Below, piece by piece: positions 9,003 through 19,483 of a DNA stretch of 64,000 nucleotides. The stretch's first letter is position 1. Every line of letters begins with the position of its first letter. The DNA is from an uncultured Flavobacteriales bacterium (lineage in GTDB: Bacteria > Bacteroidota > Bacteroidia > Flavobacteriales_G > Salibacteraceae). Position numbers and translations under genes: made by a program. Below the pieces are notes generated by a model, which was not told the origin of the DNA, did not search any database, and saw only the letters and a list, made by a program, of their open reading frames with translations. The stretch covers positions 33,183-97,182 of the forward strand of contig CAJVZZ010000012.1 of assembly GCA_913020435.1 (NCBI GenBank), read 5' to 3'.

Positions 9003-12000
9003 ATGCTTAAAAAATACTTTGCCTTAATTATCACGACTTTAATGTTGTTTACTATTGGGCATGCTCAAACCGGATCCGGAGGAATAAAAGGTAAAGTCCT
9101 AGACCAAGAAACGGGCGAAGCACTTCCGTTTGTAAATGTTGTTGTTGAACAAAACGGAAGGCAGGTCTCTGGTGCCTCCACTGATTTTGACGGTAAATTT
9201 TTCATCAAGCCTCTTTCAGCTGGAACTTATGATATAAAAGTAAAGTTTGTTGGTTACGCACCTCTTCAACAAAGTGGTGTTGTTGTAAATTCGGATAAAA
9301 TTACGTTTACTGACATGAGCATGAAATCAAGTGCATTTGAAATGGATGTTTATGAAGTAGTATCTTACAAGGTTCCTTTAATTTCAAAAGATAATACAAG
9401 TTCAGGAGCTACAATCGGTGGTGAGGACATGGATAAAATGGCAACTCGTTCTGTTGCTGGTATTGCGCAGCAAGTAGGTGGTGTAGTGGCTTCGGACAAC
9501 GGAGATGCTTCATTAAACTTCAGAGGCGCACGTAGTGATGCCAACTACTATTTCATTGACGGTATAAAGGTTAGAGCTTCGGCAAACAGTTTACCTCAGG
9601 CAGCAATTGAGCAGGTTTCTGTTACTACTGGTGGAATTCCTGCCCAGTATGGTGACGTTACTGGTGGCATTATAAGCATTACGACTAAAGGCGCAGCAAG
9701 TACTTATGGTGGATCTATAGAATATGTTAGCTCTGGATTCCGGAATAAAAACACAGGAAAAGTTTCTGGTTTTGATTCCTATGCATACAATCTAGTAGAG
9801 TTTAGTGCCTATGGTCCTATTCTATGGAAAAAAGACAGTGCTAACAAAAAAGAAAGTCCAATTCTTGGTTTCTTTCTGTCAGGTAATTTTAACTATGTGG
9901 CCGACCCTAGACCTTCTCATATCGGCTATTGGAAAGTTAAGGATGATGTTAGAAATAACTTAATTGATCAGCCATTGAGATATAACCCAAGCGGTGATGG
10001 AACTGTGCACCAAGGAGAGTTCTTAAGAATGAATGATCTTGAAAATGTACGAACTAAACCAAATGCTCAGCAATATAGCAGTAGTATTCAAGGTAAATTT
10101 GATATAAATACAAGTAAAAACACCAACTTAACGGTTGGTGGTAATTTAACCTACAACAATAATAAAGGTGTTGGCGCCAATAGTTTTTATGGTGATGGAA
10201 CTGGGACAGGGAGTTTATATCCAAAAGCCCTAATGAATTGGAATAATAATCCTAGGAGAGTTTCTTATGATTCAAGGGGCTTTGTTAGGTTTACTCAACG
10301 CTTTAATGATGGAGCAAACGATGCTGAAAATAGCTCGGTTATTAAAAACGCATTTTACACGGTACAGTTTGATTACTCCAATACCTCAAGAAGAACTTTT
10401 AATGACGTGCACAAAGACGACATTTGGAAATATGGTTACGTAGGTAAATTTCAAAGCTTTGAGAACAAAACATATCGCTTAGAGACAGATTCTGTATTTC
10501 AACGACAAGGTTGGATTCACCAAACTTTTGAAGATACTCTTATTGGCTTTACTCCTAGTAGTGATAACGTAGCTTTAGCAAATTACACCTCTCAATATTA
10601 TGACCTATTTGGCTGGAAGGGTTATGATGCTGAAGGAAACCCAGTATTTGATGCAGCAGCGGCTAGTGATCCAAATGATCCAACTAGAACAAATAAGTTT
10701 CTTTCAGACAGAACTACAATGCAAACTAACGGTGCTCTATTCAATGGTGATTCACCAAGAGAAATTTTAGGTATGTGGGAAAGCCCAGCAGACCAGTACA
10801 ATAGCAATGCTAGAGTGAATCAAAATCAGTATCGACTTTCTGCTAGTGGATCTGCAGACATTGGGGATCATAACATACTAATTGGTTTTGAATACGAGCA
10901 GCGTATTGACAGATCATACACAGTCAGTCCAGCTGCAAGCGCAGGAGGAACTAACGGACTTTGGGCTCTGGGTCGTTTATATACGAACTCTCATATTACA
11001 GAAAAAGATGTTTTTAATCCAGTTATTGACTTTATTCCAGGATTTGAAGGTGCTCCAAGTTACACTTATCCTAGACTTAATTCAGCTCCTGGTGATTATA
11101 CTGCTGAAGATGCACAATCTTTCTTTGATTACAATTTAAGAGATAAAAACTCTGATTTAGCTCCTGGTGGTACTGATGGAATTGATTTTGTTGATTTCGA
11201 TAATATAGATCCAGATAAGTTGAGTATTGATTATTTTTCTGCTGATGAACTGCTGAATAATGGTAATGGAATCGTTAGTTACTTTGGATACGATGCTTAT
11301 GGAAATAAAACAACAGACAACCCTACTATTGATGATTTCTTTCAATCTGAAGATGATTTTGGGAACAAAACGAGACCAATTGGAGCTTTTAGACCTATAT
11401 ATATAGCGGGCTATATTCAAGATAAATTTGCTTTTGATGACTTAGTGTTCAATGTCGGTCTTAGAATTGATCGATACGACGCAAACCAAAAAGTTTTGAG
11501 CGACCCATTTGTATTCTTTCCTACAGTGAAAGCTGGCGAAGATCAAGCCTTAGAATTAGCAGATGGAGCTCACCCCGATAACATCGGTGAAGATTTTGTA
11601 GTTTATGTAGATGATATTAATCAACCTACAGGAATTCAAGGATACCGAGATGGAGCAACGTGGTACAATAAAGAAGGAGTGGAAATTGCAAATCCAGACG
11701 TTTTAGCAACATCATCAGGAATTGCTCCACTTCTAGTAAATCCTGAAAGAACTCGTTCCGAACAGATAAACTCTGATGCATTTGAGGATTATAAACCACA
11801 AACGAACTTTATGCCACGTATTGCATTTTCATTCCCAATATCTGATGAGGCTCTATTCTTCGCTCATTATGATATATTGACGAAAAGACCCACAACTGGA
11901 GATCGGCTTGATCCAACTGATTATTTGTTTCTAGAATCAACAAGTGGCACGGCTAGAAGAAACAACCCGAACCTACAATCCGAAAAAACTATAGATTATG

Positions 12001-12866
12001 AAGCTGGGTTTCAACAAAAATTGACAAATTCAAGTTCTATAAAGATATCAACCTTCTACAGAGAATTTAGAGATCAAGTTCAAGTGGTTAGAGTAAAACA
12101 AGCTTTTCCAAGAGAATATACTACCTACGGTAATGTTGATTTTGGAACAGTTAAAGGATTAACATTTGCTTATGATCTTAGAAGAACAGGAAATATCTCA
12201 GTGAGGGGTTCATATACCATCCAGTTTGCCGAAGGTACTGGATCAGATGCTACCACTGCAGCTTCATTAGTAAATGCAGGCTTTGATAACCTTAAAGTAA
12301 CATCACCTCTAAATTACGACCAAAGACATACAATTCAAGCTGTAATTGACTACAGATATGCAGATGGAAAAGACTACAATGGACCAATTATAGCTGGAAA
12401 ACAAATATTAGCTAATACAGGAGCCAACTTAACAATGCTCACGAACTCGGGGAGACCTTTTAATGGTCAGTCTGAATCAACTGGGAATGCTTTTACCACT
12501 AATGTTGGTAACGCGTTTTTAGATGGCACGATCAATGGAAACAATGTCCCTTGGAGTTTTAAAATTGATGCTAGAGTTGACAAAGACTTTTCTCTTAAAA
12601 TTGGAAAAGAAAAAGAGACATCTTTAGACATGACCGTATATCTTCAAATACTCAATGTATTGAATAGTCAAAACATCTTAGGTGTTTACAGATACACTTC
12701 TGATCCTCTTGACGATGGTTACCTTGCAGACGCTAGATGGCAAGGAGATATTGCCGCACAAAACGACACACAATCCTTTGAAGAATTGTATCGAATCAAG
12801 AATGCAGTTGGTTCTAATTTCAACCTACCTCGTAGACTTAGATTAGGTTTAAGAGTAGCATTTTAA
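9003..12866 (+). CDS. TonB-dependent outer-membrane receptor with carboxypeptidase-like N-terminal domain
   Basis: A 1287-residue outer-membrane transporter. It has a signal peptide (residues 1-21, ending TIGHAQ), a carboxypeptidase-regulatory-like beta domain (about 25-110; GKVLDQETGEALPFVNVVV), a plug domain (about 130-230, with FRGARSDANYYFIDGIKVRA and IPAQYGDVTGGIISITTKG) and a long barrel ending in LRLGLRVAF with the terminal Phe typical of barrel proteins. The ligand cannot be told. It heads a three-gene unit with a 1508-residue secreted protein and a PorV/PorQ-like barrel, a set that recurs in Bacteroidota, which suggests that the three work together at the cell surface. A 22-bp palindrome lies upstream. 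Confidence 0.88.
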   Translation: MLKKYFALIITTLMLFTIGHAQTGSGGIKGKVLDQETGEALPFVNVVVEQNGRQVSGASTDFDGKFFIKPLSAGTYDIKVKFVGYAPLQQSGVVVNSDKITFTDMSMKSSAFEMDVYEVVSYKVPLISKDNTSSGATIGGEDMDKMATRSVAGIAQQVGGVVASDNGDASLNFRGARSDANYYFIDGIKVRASANSLPQAAIEQVSVTTGGIPAQYGDVTGGIISITTKGAASTYGGSIEYVSSGFRNKNTGKVSGFDSYAYNLVEFSAYGPILWKKDSANKKESPILGFFLSGNFNYVADPRPSHIGYWKVKDDVRNNLIDQPLRYNPSGDGTVHQGEFLRMNDLENVRTKPNAQQYSSSIQGKFDINTSKNTNLTVGGNLTYNNNKGVGANSFYGDGTGTGSLYPKALMNWNNNPRRVSYDSRGFVRFTQRFNDGANDAENSSVIKNAFYTVQFDYSNTSRRTFNDVHKDDIWKYGYVGKFQSFENKTYRLETDSVFQRQGWIHQTFEDTLIGFTPSSDNVALANYTSQYYDLFGWKGYDAEGNPVFDAAAASDPNDPTRTNKFLSDRTTMQTNGALFNGDSPREILGMWESPADQYNSNARVNQNQYRLSASGSADIGDHNILIGFEYEQRIDRSYTVSPAASAGGTNGLWALGRLYTNSHITEKDVFNPVIDFIPGFEGAPSYTYPRLNSAPGDYTAEDAQSFFDYNLRDKNSDLAPGGTDGIDFVDFDNIDPDKLSIDYFSADELLNNGNGIVSYFGYDAYGNKTTDNPTIDDFFQSEDDFGNKTRPIGAFRPIYIAGYIQDKFAFDDLVFNVGLRIDRYDANQKVLSDPFVFFPTVKAGEDQALELADGAHPDNIGEDFVVYVDDINQPTGIQGYRDGATWYNKEGVEIANPDVLATSSGIAPLLVNPERTRSEQINSDAFEDYKPQTNFMPRIAFSFPISDEALFFAHYDILTKRPTTGDRLDPTDYLFLESTSGTARRNNPNLQSEKTIDYEAGFQQKLTNSSSIKISTFYREFRDQVQVVRVKQAFPREYTTYGNVDFGTVKGLTFAYDLRRTGNISVRGSYTIQFAEGTGSDATTAASLVNAGFDNLKVTSPLNYDQRHTIQAVIDYRYADGKDYNGPIIAGKQILANTGANLTMLTNSGRPFNGQSESTGNAFTTNVGNAFLDGTINGNNVPWSFKIDARVDKDFSLKIGKEKETSLDMTVYLQILNVLNSQNILGVYRYTSDPLDDGYLADARWQGDIAAQNDTQSFEELYRIKNAVGSNFNLPRRLRLGLRVAF

Positions 12867-12894
12867 TTAATTTCTGATTTCATATTAAAGTAAG

Positions 12895-15800
12895 ATGAAA
12901 AATTTCCTTCTAATATTAGCAGCAGTTTTAATAAGTACCTTCTCATTTGCTAGAGAAAGTGAAAAGTCAGGAAGTCGTTCTGGCAAAAAGCCCAATGGTA
13001 GCCTTGCTGCGAACTGTTCTCCTGCAACCCAGAGTACTGAGCTAGATATTAATAATACTAGAGCTCTTATTCAAACCGGTGGTGACATGTGGTGGGATTT
13101 TACAAGACCGCAATATGAAATTCCAAAAAACAGTGGACAAACGGCTTTATTTGCCGGATCACTATGGATGGGTGGTAGAGATATCTCAGGACAACTTAAA
13201 GTGGCTGCTCAAATGTTTAGAGCAAGTGGTCAGGATTTTTGGACTGGCCCATTGAGCCTTATTGACGCTGAAATTGATCCAGCTACTTGTGTCGAGTATG
13301 ATAGACACTTCCCTACGACTAGATCTGAAGTCTCGGAATTTGTAGGTTGGTATGAAGCAGGTATCAATGATGCTGCTAACGGAACGGCGACACAAGCAGA
13401 TCAATACCCTGGATATTCTGTTCCAAGAAGTATTTTAGATTATCCCGCAAAAGGAAGAGCCTTCGCTCCTTATAACGAATCTGACGATTTAGCTCCATAT
13501 GTTGATAGAAATGGAGATGGAGATTATGATCCTACTCAAGGTGACTACCCTGCCTATGATTTAAACAATTCTAGTGACTGTAAGGAGCGTATCGTTAACT
13601 TATTCGGTGATCAAAACCTTTGGTGGGTTTTCAACGATAAAGGAAATGTTCATACAGAAACTGGAGCATCGTCGATTGGAATGGAAATTAGAGCACAAGC
13701 ATTTGCTTTTGCTACTAATGATGAGATCAATAACATGACTTTTTACAATTACGAGCTTGTAAACAGAAGTACGTTTACACTAACTGACACTTATTTTGGT
13801 CAATGGGTTGATGCCGATTTAGGCTGTAGTGCAGATGATTATGTTGGATGTGACGTTCAAAGAGGACTTGGTTATTGTTATAATGGAGATAATAATGATG
13901 AAGATTGTAATGGTGTAACTGGTTATGGAAATCTACCTCCAGCAATTGGTGTAGATTTTTTCCAAGGGCCATTTCAAGACAACGACGGAGTTGACAACCC
14001 ATTAACTGAAAAATATGCAGAAGCTATAAAAAACGATGGTATTCCTTATAAAGGTATTGGAATTGGATATGGTGATGGCGTCATTGATAATGAGCGTTTT
14101 GGAATGCGTAAATTTCTTTATCACAATAGAAGTTCAGGACCTCAAGCAACTCAAGACCCTCAGACTGGTGTTGAATTCTATAACTATTTACGCAGTGTTT
14201 GGAGAGATGGTAGTAAAATGTTGTACGGCGGTACAGGGCATCAAGGTGATAGTAAGGCAGACCCAAATACTGAGGCAGATTATATGTTTCCTAATGACAC
14301 CGATCCAATAGGTTGGGGTACTGGAGGAAGACCTCAAGACCCTTGGACTGAAGTTACTGCTGGAAATGCGCCAAATGACAGAAGGTTTATGCAATCTGCG
14401 GGACCTTTTACACTAGAACCTGGCGCCGTAAATAATATAACAGTAGGTGTAGTTTGGGCTAGAGCCACGAACGGAAACAATCTAAGTTCCATTGATGTGT
14501 TAAAAAAAGCAGATGATAAAACACAAGCATTATTCGACAACTGCTTCAGAATCCTAAGTGGTCCGGACGCTCCGAATCTTTCTATTCGTGAAATGGAAAA
14601 TGAGCTTATTCTATACTTAGAAAATCCTCTACTTTCAAACAACTACAACGAAGCTTACCGAGAAACTGATCCTACGATTATTGCTCCTGATTCAGTTCAA
14701 GGGAGACCAATAACTGATGGTGAAATTGAAGATTTTAAAACCTATTTCTTCCAAGGTTATATGATTTATCAATTGAAAGATGATGCTGTTTCTACTGGTG
14801 ACTTAAAAGATCCAGCTAAAGCAAGATTAATTGGTCAGGTTGATGTTAGAGATTCCGTAACTAAAATTATCAATCTACCTTTTGATAGTGATTTAGGTAC
14901 TGAAGTTCCTACTCTTGAAGTGGTAGGAGAAAACAATGGAATTAGCACCTCATTCTTAATTGATCAAGATGCTTTTGCTGAAGGTGTAACTCAACTTGTA
15001 AATAATAGAGCTTATTATTACTTAGCAGTTGCGTACGGATTTAACCCTAATTCTCAGAACAGAAAATTCATTGGTAGTCGTAAATCTCCAACTGGTGCCA
15101 TTAAAGCAATAAAAGGAATACCACATCAAGTAGATAATCAGAACGGTGGTACTGTATTGAATGCTAAATATGGTGATGGAGTAGAAATTACAAGAGTTGA
15201 AGGAATCGGAAATGGCGGAAATGTCCTTAAGATTACTCAAAAAAGTATAGACGCTATTTTAGCTTCACCAGATCACAGAGTTAAAGAACTTACCTATGAA
15301 AAAGGCGCGGGCCCTGTAACGGTTAAAGTTGTTGACCCTGTTGCAATAAAAGGTGGTGATTATACCATTTGGTTAAGAGACACCAACAGGTATACAAAAG
15401 GTGACTTGACCGATGCATTCTGGATGGTAACGAGTTCAAAATTTGCAGACACAATTTTCTCAACAAGATCTATTGAAGTTGGTACAGAAAAAATACTTAC
15501 CGACTTAGGGATTTCAATCACTCTTGGTCAAGTGCATAATTCAGGTGAAAAAGAGGTTCGAGATTTAGATAATGGATTCCTATTCTCAGAAGTTGTGTTT
15601 AAAGATCCTTCTAAAGCTTGGTTAAGCGGTGTTGCTGATGCTGACGGAACTATTGAATCTAACTGGATTTTAAGTGGAACCAGTGCTTTGGAAGATGCTG
15701 CTGGATCTCCTATAGATGAAAGCAAATTTGATGATTGGAACTACTACTTCGGTTCAACACCAGGATTTACTAACGTTTCCAAAAAAGGCAAGGGACTCGA

Positions 15801-17421
15801 TGATTTGCAAAAATTCGAACAAATTGAAGGTGGTACAATTGCTCCTTTCAGAATGACCTCATACAAATCTGCGAATGGACCAGTACCTGGCTATTTACAA
15901 GCTGAAGTTAAATTAAGTATTGGTTCTCCCATTTTTGGTGCTGGACATTTATGGCAATATGACATTAGAGGAATAGACAGACAAAGTGATTCAGATAGAG
16001 TTCAGCAACTATTTATTCCTGCTGATTCTATCAATCAATTGAACTATTTGCACGGTGTTAACATTGTTATTACTGATAATAAAGAACATTGGTCACGTTG
16101 TCCTGTATTAGAAATGAGAGATACAATATCTGAAAGTGAAGGAAATGCTATTCGAGGTCAACTCCGTGATGCTGCTTCTGTAGATAAGGAAGGTAATCCT
16201 GCTACAGATACAACTGCAGCGGGTAGTAGTAATCCAAGTGATCCTAATTATATAGCATCAAAAGGTATGGGTTGGTTCCCTGGTTACGCAATTGATGTTG
16301 AAACAGGTGAACGATTAAATATGGCTTTTGGAGAAGATTCTTACCTTATCGAAGAAAATGGCCGTGATATGGTCTGGAACCCAACTTCTACAGAATTTGA
16401 AGGTCCTAGAAGAGCATTTAGAGGAGGAGGAAAACATATTATCTATGTCTTCAGAAATAATGCTGTAGAAGATGAAATAATAAATTTTGATGATTATTCT
16501 ACTGCTGATTACAACAGAGCAAAGTTCTTCTTGGATTTAAATTACAATAATCCAGAGAACAGAATGCCTCGTTATGATGCAGGAAAATGGATGGCAGCTA
16601 AGCTTAAAGATGTTAGAGGTTATCTTGATCCAAGGTTCAAGAAAGAGGATACTTTAATGCATAATAATGCAGCTAACGTATTCCGTGCTGGAATGTGGGT
16701 TGTAAATCCTCTATTGGAAGAAGGGCAAGAATTCATGAGTACCGATGTAACAATCCGATTGAGAGTGCAACAAGAATATAAGGCTTGGGGTATAGGTGAT
16801 CCAATTGAAGCTAACGCGACACTTGAGGCTGGGAAAAGCTATTATGTGAATGCAGGACCTGTTAAAGTAATCGATGTGAGTAGTTTTAGTGATACACTTA
16901 ATGATACAACGGTATACAAAAGAGGTATGACCATTAGTCCTAAAAAGGCTACAAATTATACCTTAGAGTATAAAAATGGCAGATCTGGTACTGATATAGA
17001 TTCTGTTTTAATCGAACAAACAAATGGTGGAATGCCAATGTATACATTCTCTTTAGAGGGAATGCAGCCTACTTTTAATAGTCAAACAGTTGCTAAAGAC
17101 GCACTAGAGGATATTAAGATTGTTCCAAATCCATATTATGCTTATAGTAAATATGAGACTAGTAAATTGGATAATAGAATCATTATTACTAATTTACCTA
17201 AAACTGTTACAGTTCGAGTGTATACCATAAATGGTACGTTGGTTAGAACATTAGAGAAAGATGACGATACAATAACATTCTTAGAATGGGACTTGAAAAA
17301 TCAGTCACGCGTTCCTATTGCCTCAGGTATGTATATATACCATATTGACGCACCGGGAATTGGCGAGACTATTCTTAAATGGATGGCTGTTATGAGACCA
17401 GTTGATTTAGATAACTTTTAG
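12895..17421 (+). CDS. Large secreted protein with T9SS-like C-terminal domain
   Basis: A 1508-residue exported protein with a signal peptide (residues 1-19, ending TFSFAR). Near residues 202-216 is a calcium-type loop, DRNGDGDYDPTQGDYP. The last hundred residues (IVPNPYYAYSKY, VRVYTINGTLVRTLEKDD, ASGMYIYHI) resemble a T9SS type A sorting domain, although the very end (KWMAVMRPVDLDNF) runs past the usual terminal strand. It lies 28 bases after the TonB receptor gene and 29 bases before the PorV/PorQ-like gene and is clearly in the same operon. No enzymatic motif was recognised; a surface-exposed partner of the receptor is an inference from order. Confidence 0.75.
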   Translation: MKNFLLILAAVLISTFSFARESEKSGSRSGKKPNGSLAANCSPATQSTELDINNTRALIQTGGDMWWDFTRPQYEIPKNSGQTALFAGSLWMGGRDISGQLKVAAQMFRASGQDFWTGPLSLIDAEIDPATCVEYDRHFPTTRSEVSEFVGWYEAGINDAANGTATQADQYPGYSVPRSILDYPAKGRAFAPYNESDDLAPYVDRNGDGDYDPTQGDYPAYDLNNSSDCKERIVNLFGDQNLWWVFNDKGNVHTETGASSIGMEIRAQAFAFATNDEINNMTFYNYELVNRSTFTLTDTYFGQWVDADLGCSADDYVGCDVQRGLGYCYNGDNNDEDCNGVTGYGNLPPAIGVDFFQGPFQDNDGVDNPLTEKYAEAIKNDGIPYKGIGIGYGDGVIDNERFGMRKFLYHNRSSGPQATQDPQTGVEFYNYLRSVWRDGSKMLYGGTGHQGDSKADPNTEADYMFPNDTDPIGWGTGGRPQDPWTEVTAGNAPNDRRFMQSAGPFTLEPGAVNNITVGVVWARATNGNNLSSIDVLKKADDKTQALFDNCFRILSGPDAPNLSIREMENELILYLENPLLSNNYNEAYRETDPTIIAPDSVQGRPITDGEIEDFKTYFFQGYMIYQLKDDAVSTGDLKDPAKARLIGQVDVRDSVTKIINLPFDSDLGTEVPTLEVVGENNGISTSFLIDQDAFAEGVTQLVNNRAYYYLAVAYGFNPNSQNRKFIGSRKSPTGAIKAIKGIPHQVDNQNGGTVLNAKYGDGVEITRVEGIGNGGNVLKITQKSIDAILASPDHRVKELTYEKGAGPVTVKVVDPVAIKGGDYTIWLRDTNRYTKGDLTDAFWMVTSSKFADTIFSTRSIEVGTEKILTDLGISITLGQVHNSGEKEVRDLDNGFLFSEVVFKDPSKAWLSGVADADGTIESNWILSGTSALEDAAGSPIDESKFDDWNYYFGSTPGFTNVSKKGKGLDDLQKFEQIEGGTIAPFRMTSYKSANGPVPGYLQAEVKLSIGSPIFGAGHLWQYDIRGIDRQSDSDRVQQLFIPADSINQLNYLHGVNIVITDNKEHWSRCPVLEMRDTISESEGNAIRGQLRDAASVDKEGNPATDTTAAGSSNPSDPNYIASKGMGWFPGYAIDVETGERLNMAFGEDSYLIEENGRDMVWNPTSTEFEGPRRAFRGGGKHIIYVFRNNAVEDEIINFDDYSTADYNRAKFFLDLNYNNPENRMPRYDAGKWMAAKLKDVRGYLDPRFKKEDTLMHNNAANVFRAGMWVVNPLLEEGQEFMSTDVTIRLRVQQEYKAWGIGDPIEANATLEAGKSYYVNAGPVKVIDVSSFSDTLNDTTVYKRGMTISPKKATNYTLEYKNGRSGTDIDSVLIEQTNGGMPMYTFSLEGMQPTFNSQTVAKDALEDIKIVPNPYYAYSKYETSKLDNRIIITNLPKTVTVRVYTINGTLVRTLEKDDDTITFLEWDLKNQSRVPIASGMYIYHIDAPGIGETILKWMAVMRPVDLDNF

Positions 17422-17450
17422 AATTATTGTTTAGGGAGAATAATCAAGAT

Positions 17451-18530
17451 ATGATGAGAAATAGACATAATAATACTTTATTCCTGTTGATGTTTTTTAG
17501 TTTGTTGTTATCGAGCGTAGCTTTTGCTGGTAATAAAGATAGAATTGGACAAAATGGGGCCAATGAATTATCTATTAACCCTTGGACTAGGAGTGCTGGA
17601 TTCGCAAATGCTAATTCAACTTCTGTAATTGGATTGGAATCTTTAGCTTCTAATATTTCAGGATTGGCATTTACACCTAAAACTGAAATTCAATATGGAT
17701 TTACAAGATTTATGGGTGGTGCTTCTAACATTAACACATTTGGACTTGCTCAAAAAGTAGGTGAGGGAAATGTTATTGGATTTTCCATCACGAATATGGC
17801 CTTTGGGGACATTGATGTGACTACTGAAGATAATCCAGAAGGTGGAATTGGAGTATATGCTCCACAATTTCTCAATTTGAACTTAGCATACGCAAGGGCA
17901 TTCTCAAACAGTATTTATGCTGGTATAGCAGTAAAAATGATTTCAGAATCTATTACGGATGTTAAAACTCAAGGTGTTGCTTTTGATATAGGAATTAGAT
18001 ATGTGACCGGTAAAGACGATAACCTGAAATTTGGAATTGCTTTAAGAAATATTGGACCTAAATTAAAATTTGAGGGTAATGGACTTTCTGTAAAAACAGA
18101 TTTTGAGGATAAAGAATTTACATTTAATCAGAGATCAGAAGCATTTGAAATGCCCGCTGAATTAAACATGGGAGTGGCTTACGACTTTTATGTAGGCTCT
18201 GTAAGCGATACTTCAGGTAAAAGCGAAAAAACAGAACATCGGATAACACCTGCAGGAACATTTGTGTCTAAATCTTTTGGTAAAGATGAATTGAGAGTAG
18301 GCGCTGAATATGCATGGCGAGAAATGGTAATGGGTAGAGTAGGTTTAATGTATGAGCAAGGGATTTTCTCAAATAATGATCGGTCTACTATGTATACAGG
18401 CCCTTCTGCAGGACTTAGCTTTGTATATCCAATCAATGAAAATGGAACTACAATTGCGATCGATTACTCATATGTATTTACTAATCCTTATGGTGGAAAT
18501 CATTTATTTGGATTGCGTTTGAACCTATAA
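17451..18530 (+). CDS. PorV/PorQ-family outer-membrane protein
   Basis: A 359-residue predicted beta-barrel with signal peptide (FLLMFFSLLLSSVAFAG). The start of the mature protein, with NPWTRSAGFANANS and LASNISGLAFTPKTEIQYGFTRFMGG, matches the PorV/PorQ (UPF0164-like) group whose members take part in type IX secretion or act as surface barrels. The ATG at 17451 is preferred; the frame extends to a TTG at 17427 but this would put eight polar residues before the signal peptide. Last gene of the three-gene operon, followed directly by a strong terminator. A dedicated partner for the 1508-residue protein is likely but not proven. Confidence 0.8.
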   Translation: MMRNRHNNTLFLLMFFSLLLSSVAFAGNKDRIGQNGANELSINPWTRSAGFANANSTSVIGLESLASNISGLAFTPKTEIQYGFTRFMGGASNINTFGLAQKVGEGNVIGFSITNMAFGDIDVTTEDNPEGGIGVYAPQFLNLNLAYARAFSNSIYAGIAVKMISESITDVKTQGVAFDIGIRYVTGKDDNLKFGIALRNIGPKLKFEGNGLSVKTDFEDKEFTFNQRSEAFEMPAELNMGVAYDFYVGSVSDTSGKSEKTEHRITPAGTFVSKSFGKDELRVGAEYAWREMVMGRVGLMYEQGIFSNNDRSTMYTGPSAGLSFVYPINENGTTIAIDYSYVFTNPYGGNHLFGLRLNL

Positions 18531-18556
18531 AAGTTAAATCAAATATTATTTTATTG

Positions 18557-18586
18557 ATGGAATCCTGAATCAGGATTCCATTTTTT
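18557..18586 (+). terminator. Strong terminator ending the TonB-PorV operon
   Basis: ATGGAATCCTG, loop AAT, CAGGATTCCAT, then six T. Eleven perfect base pairs. Confidence 0.93.
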
Positions 18587-18617
18587 CATTTAAATCATAT
18601 TCTAAAATCAAGTAATT

Positions 18618-19091
18618 ATGTCTAAAGTTGCTTATTATACCGAAGAAGGGTTACAAAATATACGTGACGAGGTTCACAATTTAAAAACAGTTGAAAGACC
18701 TAGTATATCTCAGCAAATTGGAGACGCAAGGGATAAAGGTGATTTATCCGAAAATGCTGAATACGATGCAGCAAAGGAAGCCCAAGGTCTTCTTGAGCTG
18801 AAAATTAGTCAGCTAGAAAATTTGATCTCGAACGCGCGTATTGTCGATGAGAGTATCATGGATAACTCCAAAGTGCGTATTCTATCAAAAGTTACTATCG
18901 AAAATCAGGCGAACAAAACCAAAATGATGTACACTTTGGTTGCAGAGAACGAACAAGATCTTAAAGCTGGTAAAATTAGCGTTGACTCACCTATCGGTAA
19001 AGGTCTTTTAGGAAAAGCAAAGGGTGAGATTGCTGATGTTGTAATTCCTGCAGGCGAGCTTAATTTCAAGATCTTGGATATAACTAGGTAG
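18618..19091 (+). CDS. greA: Transcription elongation factor GreA
   Basis: Cytosolic factor that enters the RNA polymerase secondary channel and triggers cleavage of backtracked transcripts. The 157 residues show the N-terminal coiled coil with the acidic tip GDLSENAEYDAAKE at about 40-53 and the C-terminal FKBP-like domain ending GKAKGEIADVVIPAGELNFKILDI. Length is normal. Its TAG stop overlaps the GTG start of the HIT-family gene by one base, so the two are translationally coupled. Confidence 0.96.
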   Translation: MSKVAYYTEEGLQNIRDEVHNLKTVERPSISQQIGDARDKGDLSENAEYDAAKEAQGLLELKISQLENLISNARIVDESIMDNSKVRILSKVTIENQANKTKMMYTLVAENEQDLKAGKISVDSPIGKGLLGKAKGEIADVVIPAGELNFKILDITR

Positions 19092-19483
19092 TGGCTTCAA
19101 TTTTCACCAAAATAATTAGAGGTGATATACCTTGTTATAAAATAGCTGAAAACGAATACTGTTTCAGTTTCTTGGACATAAATCCTCTTCAAAAAGGTCA
19201 TGTTCTAGTGGTGTCCAAAACTGAAGCGGATCAACTATTTGATTTGGATGATAAAGCCTATTCGGAACTATTAGCATATACCAAAATCATTTCTATTGCA
19301 ATAAAAAAAGCTTTTCCTTGCAACAGAATAGGGATGTCTGTAATTGGATTGGAGGTTCCTCATGCACACATTCATTTAATTCCAATTAATCTAGAAAAGG
19401 ATATGAACTTTGCTCAAACAAAAAAATCTTTTTCCATAGTAGAATTTGAATCCATTGTGGCACAAATTAAAGCCTACCTCTAG
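19091..19483 (+). CDS. HIT-family nucleotide hydrolase
   Basis: Histidine-triad protein of 130 residues. The signature HAHIHLIP is at about 91-98 and the N-terminus, [20 protein letters not shown], is characteristic of the HINT/HIT branch that hydrolyses nucleotide phosphoramidates and dinucleoside polyphosphates. It begins with GTG that shares its G with the greA stop (TAGTG). Its stop codon overlaps that of convergent ruvC in the palindrome CTAG, with no terminator between. Substrate not predictable. Confidence 0.92.
   Translation: MASIFTKIIRGDIPCYKIAENEYCFSFLDINPLQKGHVLVVSKTEADQLFDLDDKAYSELLAYTKIISIAIKKAFPCNRIGMSVIGLEVPHAHIHLIPINLEKDMNFAQTKKSFSIVEFESIVAQIKAYL

Noticed and set aside
13775..14002. 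His/Gln/Asn-rich minus-strand frame
   Set aside because: Shadow of the 1508-residue protein gene; the odd composition reflects Asp/Asn/Gly codons read backwards.
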